Source: Plutella xylostella (lineage: Eukaryota; Arthropoda; Insecta; Lepidoptera; Plutellidae). Taken from it: a stretch of 64,000 nucleotides of DNA. Position numbers and translations under genes: made by a program. Shown here piece by piece: positions 24,301-36,300 of this stretch. The DNA is taken from positions 4,168,501 through 4,232,500 of the forward strand of contig NC_064006.1 of assembly GCF_932276165.1 (NCBI RefSeq), written 5' to 3'. How positions within the stretch are numbered: position 1 is the first letter of the stretch; every line of letters begins with the position of its first letter. A model generated the notes under the pieces. The model saw only the letters and a list, made by a program, of their open reading frames with translations. It had not been told where the DNA came from and made no database searches.

Positions 24301-27300
24301 AAAACCACCACGGAAATACCTTAGACTTACTTATCTCCAATACTGACTGCAACACTTACGCACCTAATATCACACTCTCAAAAGTAGATGCATTTCATCC
24401 ACCTTTTGTCACTACAACATCCACCGGCTCTGGTCCTATCCCCTTAAAACGACGCAAAATTAAGAAATTAAATTACCATAAAGCTAATTATTCGAAAATT
24501 AATCTGGATTTAACTGCAATAAACTGGGAGAGCTTACTTTGCAACTTATCTGTCGATGATATGATTGATACTTTTTATAATACTATTTATGGCATAATAA
24601 GGGATCACACACCTTACTGCAGTTCTAAGTCTGCGAATTACCCCCTATGGTTTTCAGCGCCCCTAATTCACTTATCTAGAAATAAAAACAAGGCCTGGAT
24701 AAAGTGGAAAAAATATAGAAATATCTCTGATTACGAGACTTTCTCATTATACAGGACTAGGTTTAAGACTGAGTGTGACAAATGCTTCTCTTCGTACATA
24801 GAGTCCGTGGAAGAAAGTATAAGCAACAATGTTAAACATTTCTGGACGTATGTTTCAAACAAGAGGAGTAGAGCTGGTATACCATCAACCATGACATATC
24901 ATAACCAATCTTCAAATGACCCCGTTGATATATGCAATATGTTTTCCGATTTCTTCCAGTCCGTATACGAGCCTTCCACATTAAATATCGACGATTGGAC
25001 ACCTCCCCCTGACTCAACTAGTAACAATATTTTAATAAATAATGTATATTTTAGTGAGTCAAAAATAAATTTATTGTTGAGAACACTCGATACATCTAAA
25101 AGCGCTGGCCCAGACGGTATTCCTGCTCTATTTTTAGTACATACAGCCAACAGTTTGTCAAAGCCATTGCACATCATTTTCAATGAGTGTGTTATCAAAG
25201 GTGTTTTCCCGTCAATCTGGAAAATCGCCAATATCGCACCCGTCCATAAAAGTGGTTCAAGAGTCGATGTAGGGGAATACCGACCTATCTCTCTACTGTC
25301 TATCTTGTCGAAGGTTTTCGAAAGGTTGGTCCATAACGAAATTTACCCACACCTTCATAATTCCATACTCCAAGAACAACACGGTTTCGTAAAACAAAGG
25401 TCGACAGTCACAAACCTCATGATTTTCACTGGTGATTTATTTAAAAATATGGACAAAGGAACCGCAGTGGATGCAGTCTACACAGACTTCCGTAAGGCCT
25501 TCGACAAGGTAGACCACGAGCTACTTCTAAAAAAAATTGCCTACAATGGTATTCGTGGTAATTTGTTGCGCTGGTTCGCGTCCTATATTGACAAAAGGAG
25601 TCAACGAGTCGTGATCAACGGTTATCAGTCTGACTTACTACCAGTGACTTCAGGCGTCCCGCAGGGATCAATACTGGGTCCGCTCTTATTTATACTGTTT
25701 ATTAATGATATTAATCAATGTTTTCAAAATTCAAAATTCCTCTTATATGCCGATGACCTTAAAGCTTACAGACCAATTCAAAATGTTAATGACTGTCATC
25801 TATTCCAAGCTGATTTAGATCGCTTTAGTAATTACTGTATTGATAATAAACTGCACTTAAATCTATCCAAATGTAACACAATAACTTTCACAAAAAATCG
25901 AAAAACCATATCATTTAAGTACGCTTTATGCAATACTCCTCTTAAGAAAGTTGATACCCTGCGGGACCTTGGAGTTACTCTTGACTCAAAACTTCACCTT
26001 GATCTCCACATAGGCAAAATAATAAATAAGGCTGTACAGATGTGCGGCTTCGTGCTAAGGGCGTGTACGGATTTTAAAAGTACCTCCACATACCTCTACT
26101 TATACAAAGGTCTAATACGCCCTCAACTGGAGTATGCCGTCACTGTCTGGGATCCTTTATATAATAAATATACAGATAGCATTGAGAGGGTTCAACGAAA
26201 GTTTCTTCGAGCCGTGCACTACAGATGCTTCCGCGCATATCTTTCATATGATCAATTACTATCGAGATACAACTTGCCCACACTAAAATCTAGGCGAACA
26301 GTCTTTGGAGCCATGATTCTGTACGGTTTATGTCACAATTTCTTTGACTGTATTGACTTAACTAGCCAAATTGCCTATCTAGTACCTAGAACAGTACATC
26401 GACGTGAGGTGCGCGTTCGCCAGCTGTTCGCGCCCGGCACTTGCCGCACGAACGCTGGCGAGCGCGTCCCTTTACGCAGACTGGTCAATAACTTTAATAG
26501 TATGTTTTCTGATATTGATATATTTAGTTATTCCAAGCCTATGTTTAAAAAAATACTGTACGACACGTTGCATGTTAGTAGTAAGTAGTGTGTAGTCGTC
26601 GGCACGTGTCGAGTTTAGCACTTTACATGTACCTATACAGTACTGCGTAACAGTTGTCGTGTCGGCGTCTGCACAACGCACGCATATATTTTTATACTGT
26701 TTACCTATCTGTGGATAACGCTGTGGGTCTTATGTTTAACTAACATAATTTTACATATATACTTACAATACCTACTATACAATGTAAGACTGTTTGTTTT
26801 CCCAAATAAATAAAAATAAAAAATAAAAATAAAAATGGTGAAAAATTAGGAATGGACTTAACGATTATAATAAAATGTCGAGATAAGACTGGCTTTATGA
26901 GTCATTTATCATTATACTAAAATAATGATATTTTGTTTATAATTAGCAACTATACGTACTATACTATATTTTGTTTTAATTTCAATATTGTTTAATGACC
27001 AATCAAAAGTACTAACATAGGTACGTTATTTCCTTTTTCCTTGATAATAGCAATTACCAAAATGTCAATTTACATAATATTATCAGTAGTAACTGGCTTA
27101 CTAATAAAAATGCGTCTTTAATAATTACTTGTATTCTTTGTCAGGTTTTAGCTCCTGCACTTAGCACACTCGAATTCAAGCTTTGCTATATCCTGATGGT
27201 CTAAACTCCTTTCTATCTTTTACCATGTTTTATCAGACTGGTATACAATGACATCTATTGGTACGGAATCTAGATATCCAAGTCCACTTAAATACATTTT

Positions 27301-30300
27301 GACAGCATCAAAATTATTTCACAACTTACTATAATATTTTCGATTTGATTTTAAAACGGGCGTTACTGTCTTTATTTTTCAACTCCACCAACGAACCCTG
27401 AAACTATAAACGGAGAAAAGATATTAAAAGAGTGCTCTCGATTGAAATATTCATTTGAAAAGAACCGATAGTGTTTTCGAATGAATTGGAAGCTTTGTTG
27501 CAAATCTGTTCAGATATGGAACTTTAATATCCGGGGATTTTATCCCGATTAGCTGATTACCTGCGTAAGCATTTCTGCAGGACACAAGAGGGTTACTGAG
27601 TCATCTAGAATTATATGGGGTGGAGTTATACTAGTGACTTTCCCGTAGTATTCCATCAGTTTATAGCAGTTCAGTTGTGCTGGATGGTTTGTCAGTTTGT
27701 GCTGGATGTAGGCCTCCCCCAATGCACGCTGCTGGAGCATACAGATATATAGATTTCCACATCCAATCATTACCAACGACCTTTCGCAAGTCACACCCCA
27801 TCTAACCGGAGAGCCGATTTCAAAATCTCTTTCACCATCACAAACAGCTCTGGCCACGACTTCCCTTTTTCTTGGGCCTCGCTGACTATGGACCGCTTCC
27901 AGGTATGAGCTGGTCGACCGGGTCGCCTTGAGCCCTGGGCCCGGGTTTCCATTCTAGGGCCACTTTCGGGATATGATTATCAGGTCTTCGCAGTGTGTGG
28001 CCCATAACTTTCATTACCATAAACTACTATTTATCGCGGAATTCCCTCCAGAAAACCTTTAAAGGCGGTGTCTTCGCATCGCTATTAAGTACTTAATATT
28101 TTACAATCAATCATACCCAAAGATTGCCTGGAAGAGATCGCTTTTAGCGATAAGGCCGCCGCCTATTAAGTAATGTCCACTGTATAAACTGTTATTTGTG
28201 TTCTGATTAATCAAAACAGTAGTATTCTATTCTATTCTAACCCTCACAGATACGGGCTGCTCGGCGCGTCAGGGTGCGGCAAGACGACGCTGCTGTCTTG
28301 TATCGTGGGGCGCCGGCGGCTCAACTCTGGGGAGATCTGGGTGCTCGGCGGCCGCCCCGGGAGCCCCGGCAGCGGCGTCCCTGGGCCCCGGATTGGATAT
28401 ATGCCTCAGGTATGTAAAGAATAAAAGAAGTATGTAAAAAGAAAGAACACACTTTTCTATTCTATTCTGAGAAGGGGCGAAGTTGCTGTTCGTGGATCTC
28501 TCGAGTGGAACCTTTGTACATATTCCCTTGATTTCAGCTCAGCCAGCCTAGCTCCCGAGTAAACTGAAGCAACAATAGCTGAGATAGAAAGAATCATTTA
28601 TTTGACGCACTTACAATAACAACAAATTGAATTAAAATCTTAGGTATCAGAAAATTATACAAAACCATAACAAAATACAGACTAATAGAATAAAAAACGA
28701 ACAAAGGAGCGGTGGCAGTTCAGTCGGTTAAGCGCCCGCTTCTCACGCCAGAGATGCGGGTTCGAATCCCGGCGCTGACATGTACCAATGAGTTCTTTGA
28801 ATTTAAGTACAATGTATACCATCGCTCTTACGGTGAAGGAAAACATCGAGAGGAAACCTGCATATCTAGATTTAGCACATCTAGATATGTGAACCCGCCA
28901 ACCCGCAGTGGACCAGCGTGGTGGGAATATGGTCCAAGCTTAGGAAGGCAGTTTAGACCTTGGGCATATGCACAAAGGTTCCATTCGAGAGAGCCATGTG
29001 CAGGTACTACAGACACCCCCAGAGAGAATAGAATAGAAGATTGCTTGTTTCTGTCCAAAGCGTCAAAAGTATCATTTACTTTTCTTGGTAAAAGCGCGTT
29101 TTGAAATGGTTCTGGCTTTGGAAAGGAATTTATCTTGGGGATATGTACACAGATTCCATTCTGAACTTAAAATTATTTTTTTAAAACGGATTTGATACCC
29201 TATTTTTTATCATAGTATAAAGAGCCTTGATTGTACATTTAAAGTTTTAACGGGAAGTATTCATCATAAAGACCTGCTCTTAAATATGTTTGTGATTTAA
29301 CCAACTTTTTACGCACATTCTTAGGTATGCCATCTTTGTAATTATTGATTCGTGCACGTTTTGCACGCTTTTTGCTGAGGTAGTAATTCATAGGTTGTAG
29401 AGGAAAACATCGTAATATTTATTTGATATTTGTTATTACACGTGTGCTACAAGTAGCAACTTAGATACACACTCGATTCTTCTTTCATAAAAATCGAGAG
29501 TAAGTATAAGTAATGTTTGTTTGCCCTTCCTACGCCAGGAGGTTTACTCACAAACACTTACAACACCCCCTTTTTTACGTAGGGGGTCAAAACCGAACGA
29601 ATGGCATAAGAAGTCATTAGTGGCATTAGTTTTTGGCATGCTAGAGTGACCCGTCAGAAACGACGAGGTTAATTACAAACAAACATTTTCATTTATAAGT
29701 TACTATGTTTATGCATTATCATTATTAATTACCTACTTATAAATTGTCAGCTTCCCGCTTAAAACCAAATCAGCTTTAGCAACATGACCTTAAGTTTTGG
29801 TTGTGTTCGTGCAATAACTATAGGCACCTACAATCAAATGGTCGTTCCGTAATACAATAGTGTATTTCTATGTTATTACTTGCTATCGCGTGACAGAAAG
29901 AATCTTCTTGTGACGCGTCAGACGGCCCTTGTGTATAATGATGAGAGATGACTGGCCGGTTGAAGATTCGCGACCTTAGCCATTTGAATAACATCTGCAC
30001 CTTGAAGGAATGTTTGTTGTTTAGTCATTCGATGAATATACTTTATGACAAATTGTAGAAAGGATTAATGTTATGATAATTAAAAATAGTTTTAAAGTTA
30101 TTAGTTATAGACTACATTAAATCTAAATGGAATGTCCAAGAGCCTTAGCGTGGCATGTACAGTGGCCTGCGGCGCCTAAAAGAATACAGGCGGAGTTTTT
30201 AAAATAGCGATCCCTGATGATGAAGGGACCAGTTACATCTGTTATAAATCCGGGGACGTGTTGTGCGTGATGTGTGTAGCAGTGGTGTTTATGTGGATCT

Positions 30301-33300
30301 GCTTGAGCAGCATGTGAGCTTAAGATCGCTATTTTAAATACTCCGCCTGTATACTTTTAGGCGCAGGCCACCGTACAACGATGTATTCCTGAGCGATTTT
30401 GTGCGATGGCTCGTCATGGCTGACTCTATCTCGTTTTAATCACCGTCTGTAATAGTAGAGTGACCTCCCAGATCCATACAAGTTACTTCAGATTTGACCA
30501 GCGAGCGACGCTGGTAAAGGTGGGAACTGACAACGTTACGAGTATCGAGGTGTAATATAACATGTTACACCGTGAGCATTCGTGCAGCCAGTACCAGCGA
30601 GATTTTAGAACACAGCGTTGCGTAACATGCTCGCTAGGAATGTTACATTACAGTCCGTAACGTTGGTCAGTACCCACCTTAATATTTGGTCGCAATCCCG
30701 TTCATCTCCGTTCCTCTCGTTACCTAACTACAAACCAACCCTTCCATTCCCTTGCAGGAGATCGCCCTGTTCGGCGAGTTCTCGATCCGCGAGACCATGA
30801 TCTACTTCGGGTGGATCGCGGGCATGAGCACCGCGCGCGTGGACGAGCGCACAGACTTCCTCGTGCAGCTGCTGCAGCTGCCCAGCCACTCCAGGTACTA
30901 GTGATAATGAGTAGGACATCTCAGACAAGGACATCCGACCCTTAACTAGACAAAGCCTGTAAGACAGAAAGACAGACAGAAAGAAAGACAGAAAGACAGA
31001 AAGAAAGAGAAAGGCGGTAACATGAATATCAGACACTGCCATCAGACAGTAAACTCTATCAGATACGGCCATCAGACCCTAAACTAGGCACAGGATGTGT
31101 GATATGTGTGGCACCCACGGCTATCTGGCTCCAACGGCAAGGTAGGCAGAGCCTGCCAGCTGCCCAGTCACTCCAGGTACTCAGGAAGAAGCAATAGTGA
31201 CAATAGCACCAAATTACTTCTAAACGGAAAAAGACTAGCTTGATGACGCCGTCTGCTATATTGAAGAACATTTGGCAGGCATTGCTGCAGCTGCCCATGC
31301 AGCTACTCCAGGTGGGTGGAATATATCCATATTGGGTGGTATAGCATACAATCGTGAGCAATGATATAGCACAAAAAACAATTATCAATATCGGTCCATA
31401 AATGGCGGAGTAGTCGGTAAACATACATACAGACGAATTGAAAACGTTCTTCTTTTTCGAAGACGGTTAATAATGATTACTAAACGGAAAATACGACCTT
31501 AATGACGCTGCCGCCGTCGGCAATATTGGTGTACGTACATTTAACAGCACATCAGAATATTAGCAAACTAAACTTTTTCATTGCTGGGGTGAGGTGGATG
31601 GGATAAGTCCGTATTGCATGGTATTTTACATTGTTAAAATTGAGACAACCGGTGTATGTATGTACTTTATTCGACAGAGGACTAGGGCGCGGGACGGATA
31701 GAACTTATATCTACCCGAAACCCGAAACTATTCTAATGTGAGAAACTTGAATCAATATTTGAATGCTATTGATAAAATAAGACCCAATCAGTTTTCTACA
31801 AGCGTGAAGCGTGTGAAAATATTATTGTACAACAAAATGGCATACCTAATTTCGAAGTGAATACCCAATTACACAGATATTTTAGGAATGTCATCACATT
31901 GTGCGTGCTTACATAATAGCATACCCGAGTTCGCGTTGTTCTATGCATATAACTAATTTGGATTAAAATGGAAATAGCATTTATAATCAAAATCAGTACC
32001 CACCTGCATATTCCGTATTAAATAAGTACGAATATATTTATGTTACGAATATAAACCGTTTCTATTTGATAAGTAGCAATTCTAAAGGCATTATTTATTT
32101 TAGTCCTGTTGTTGTAAAATGTAAACTTATTGGTTCCTAATTCTATATACTTAATAACGTAGGTATAAGATTTGCTGGATATTTAGCTTCCAGGCTTAGG
32201 TTGGACCTAGATCTAAAAATATAGTAACTTTTCTACCAACTACTACCAACATTCAGTTTCTATAATATTCTTGAATATCTTACCTATGAAACAAAGTGCA
32301 ACTTTTATTGTTCTTTGAATGCATCAAGGAAATGGCTCAGGTCATTAGGTTAATAGCGTAATTTACTAAATTGGCATATAAAGGAGAGCATAACTTATAA
32401 GTGAGATTGTACATGTACGATTTTACTGCATATTATTATGATCTATTTCTGTAAAACTCCATGTATACCAATCTCCACAAGGGGAAGAAATAGCATAACT
32501 GAAGTGCTTTTGGCATGAGAAGTTAACGGGTATAAGGAACCTTCGCATTTTCTATGGTAGCACTCCTATTAAAAAATGACTTACCTCCATCCCCCCTCAT
32601 TTCAGACAAGTAAAGAACCTATCCGGAGGGCAGCAGAGGCGAGTGTCGCTCGCAGCCGCCCTGCTCCACGACCCTGAGCTGCTGATCCTCGATGAGCCGA
32701 CTGTTGGAGTGGACCCGGTGCTGAGACAGAGGTAATGCTACTGGGCCGGTTTTTAACAGCATGAGGATTTGATCAAACACGCTGGATTGCCCCCCGTTCA
32801 TACTTCAAGTATTCATTGTAACGCGTGGCATATGCTGTAGGTATATGCACGCGAGACGCGGGAAAAGGGCATGCCATCCCGCGTGCGTGATGAAATCGTA
32901 TGCTGTAAAAAAGCGAGTCTACTACCTAATAATATTACTCCCAAATTCATATACCTACCGTATTTTAAGTTTATAGAACGTTAACAAATTACTTCGAAAC
33001 ATAGGAGCAACTAATTTAAGACACATACATACACTTTAGCTCTCACGTTCAGACTAAGTTGTACTTGTGTCAATATACAGATAGACCACTACCTACTATT
33101 AGCAGCTACATTTATTACAAACTGCATAAAAATATAGAGTGACGGAATGACGAGCTGAGTCGGGGCTTTCAGTTGAATATATAGGTACTTACCATTTACG
33201 CAATAAAAGCTATTGAAAGTTTCAAAGAATAATTCAACCAATAGCAAAGTGGTATAGAACCATTCAACACGACAAAATTATGCACAAGCGGACGGGAATA

Positions 33301-36300
33301 AAATAACCCTATTTCATTCGTATGAGTACCGTATACGGCAGAGACAGTAAAATCAAATTAAATAAAACATATGCCACCTCAGAGGATACCTTTTGTCTTC
33401 ATGCATAATAATTTACCACCTACACGAGCGTTACATAATGGCCTTTATTCCCATTAACATACGGTCGAAATGTGAGAGTTCAATAGGAGGTGGTAGGTAC
33501 GCGTTTGTAAGAAAACCTATTGAAGGAACCCTTTTTCTTTCGATTGGTCTCTAAGCTGTTGAAGTGTTTTCTCACGAAATTCTCATATGAATTGTTTTCT
33601 TTCCAAAATAAATATAAAAAAAAAATATATTTATATATAATATTAATCATATTTGTACTTACTTGAACTTAGAACTCCAATTAATAATAATTAGTAATGG
33701 TCTCCTGGTTCAATTTCGAATAAGGTTTTTATATTTTCTTCATTTTCTCGGTTTCTTTTTGCTATCGCCGTGTCATCATAATCTCTGTGTTTAGTCATTA
33801 ATTATACTCATTGAAACATTGAATAAGTATTTATATAAGGTAGAGAGTCCATATTTCGCGGTGTTCAAAATGGCGTCCTTATTTCGAGTTATATTTATTT
33901 TCATGATTATTACTCATTTTAATAGGTTTGGATACTCTAAAATTACATTTAATCGTTCATTATCTTTAACTGAAACTACTTGATGTAGTAAATATGTTTA
34001 AAATTGCCTAAAATTACTAAAAACTCATGTAATGTGCCGTGAGGGCGACGCCGCCATGTTTTTCATACAAACGCGACCCGGCTTACGTAAGGCCAGCCAT
34101 ATTTAATAATTGTGTTTTTTAATATTTATACGACGTTCAACTTTGTAAATAGTTTATATTTAGTTTATTATATTCTTATACTTACATTAAATTTAAATTT
34201 TAACTCTTTTTAAACTAATTTAACCCCTTTAAACTCAAAAACAAAATACCTCGGTATAATGGCCTGATTTTTATACGTTGTTCCTAACTCCGAGTTACCC
34301 TCGGTATAAGGAAAAATACTATGTCATGATTTTTATCTTATAACTTTACAAATAATAACATTTGAAGTATATGCTTAATTACATAATAATAATGATGAAC
34401 GTGACAAGCTTATAACCTAATTCGGCGGTACAAAATATCCTCTAGGAATCTTAATATGACACAATAATTGTTGACGCAAAAATCATGGTTACCTAGAAAA
34501 CCTTAACTTAGTATGTATATTTGAAATGATAAAAAATAGTGTTATTTTATCGCTATTAACGTAAGTGATACATATTTTTACCAATATTTTATGTATGATT
34601 TGAGTAACATATCTATGTTGTTTCTAAATCGATAATTTGATAACTCGAAATATGGATTATTAAAATACTTGCTGAACCCCTAATATGGAGTATGACATTT
34701 TACATAGGTAGGTACCTCGAAAATCGGAATATGACTCTACATCACACCTTCGCAGTGTCATCCGATGCCGTCATCAAACCATAAAATCAAGATGAATTAG
34801 CGACTTTCTTCCTAAATTTAAAAGGGGTCTGGATAGATATGCCTGACTTTACGAAACTACTACTAGATACTACTCTTTTTAAAAGAAGAAAGAAAGAAAT
34901 TTGTAGACGTAAAACTTTCTTTGGGTGAATAAAATAACACACACGACGACGGTTGAGTTTTTATAACACTTATATACACAATTGCCTAATTTCATTTCTG
35001 TATTTTATTTCCATTATCCTTCTACTTCGTGGTCTGATGGCCGTTGTAATATTGTTATCCCAGAATTCCCAGATAAATGAATGTCCTGTATACTGCATTT
35101 CATGTTTGGTTTAGGGGTCTGGTGGATTTTTTCATTTTCTTCTTGTTGTCACTGAAAAATAAAGTAAGTAGGTAAATTGTATGGATAGTTGCCAGAATTA
35201 ATCTTATCCTTATAAGTAGGTACCCATTTTCACAAAACTTAGTGAGTTTAGAAACGAAAACGCTATCGCTAGAACAAAAACCTAGGTTAGTAACTAAACT
35301 GATGCCAAATTACTGATAAAAACATAAAAATATTTCCATTTTACGTAATTTCCTAAAATAATTCGCACACAAGCTTACCTTATCGATTTTCCAATTGCAT
35401 ATTGCAAATACAAACATAATAATTTAATAAAAGATGTTTGTTTTCTAATGTAAAGACTTAACAAAAAATACTTTCAAAGAATAGCGGCAAACTTTTCGGC
35501 GGAAAACTCAACATGGCGCCGGCGCGCCTCCAGTCCAGCGCGCATGCGCCATAGAGATGTACCTAGTGCAATGTTCCTTGCTTCCGACCTATGCTTGTAT
35601 GAAAAAATAATCGATGCTGGATCGATTCCTGGGTAGATACTTTTATTATAATCATATTCGTTTATGGTAAATACCTACATTAGGTACTCATCGGAAATTA
35701 GTACTGATAAGGTATTTGTGCTTTTGTATGTATTCGATACTTTTCCTCAGTCCTTACACATCTACTTTTATTACGTATCATCAACTATTAAACATTACAA
35801 GTAAGAACATAAAATATCGTGGAAAAAATTTAGACCTTACTTAGATAAAAACTATAGTAAAAATGTTTAAATCATTCGAGTTCAATAATCGATTATATTC
35901 GATTACTGTCACTATTTCTTCAATTTACCCCATCTCTACTCTATTTTTTTTTTAATCGCTTGGAAAAGTCCATAGAACATCATAGAAGCATTATGAATAT
36001 TTTTTTCTAGCCAATGTTACCAGTTGCAATAATGAATTATGAAAATGGTAGGTAGGTACATAAATAATAGAAATTATCACGAAAACCAATATAAATGGAG
36101 AGTATTTAATTCTTTTCATTATTTTCAACTAATATTTAGAATAATTAAATTTATTTGGAGTACTTTAAGGTTAAAAAAGTATATCGATATTTTCGATTGT
36201 AATTTCCTTACGTTCATGGCCACACTCATGGAGCCACTGACAGGACTAACTCGGAATATGGAACAGGCTACCTCGGTATATGGAAGAAACCATAATCCTA

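Larger units (their letters stand above)
22240..26836 (+). mobile_element. Non-LTR retrotransposon (Jockey/CR1 group), both ORFs intact
   Basis: It has an ORF1 (22522-23472), a 227-bp spacer and a 962-residue ORF2 (23700-26588). A 3' region of about 210 bp ends in a run of AAATAAAAAT units (26806-26836), the simple-repeat tail of this type. The 5' end is estimated: sequence before ORF1 (including a TGACGTCA octamer at 22389) is probably its 5' UTR, but the junction and target duplication could not be fixed. It lies in the same orientation as the host gene. Two uninterrupted ORFs suggest recent insertion. Confidence 0.85.
21349..28249 (+). other. Intron 1, with a full LINE
   Basis: This 6.9-kb intron has GT-AG ends. 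It contains a sense-strand non-LTR element with two open ORFs (about 22240 to 26836) and RTE- and Helitron-derived fragments at 27860-28170. The remainder is AT-rich with no recognised gene. Confidence 0.85.
28410..30757 (+). other. Intron 2
   Basis: 2.3 kb, GT-AG. It holds a tRNA-derived SINE (28706-29052) and a 214-bp MITE with long inverted repeats (30160-30373). The rest shows nothing recognisable. Confidence 0.85.
30895..32605 (+). other. Intron 3
   Basis: 1.7 kb, GT-AG. It contains SINE-tail-like pieces (about 30906-30965 and 31040-31115), a GACAGAAAGAAA purine tract, two echoes of exon 3's end (31158-31182, 31284-31316) and remnants of the CATTGCT-ended DNA element (31204-31270, 31485-31600). 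Confidence 0.8.

Noticed and set aside
28722..28790. Possible tRNA gene with A and B boxes
   Set aside because: The arms do not close into a cloverleaf and the sequence continues into a SINE body. The same applies to 36540-36612.
28712..29104. 130-codon ORF in intron 2
   Set aside because: It is a read-through of the tRNA-derived SINE body, not a protein gene.
31059..31424. 121-codon minus-strand ORF with hydrophobic segments
   Set aside because: It overlaps SINE and DNA-element remnants and the exon-3 echoes. No family match and no splice signals.
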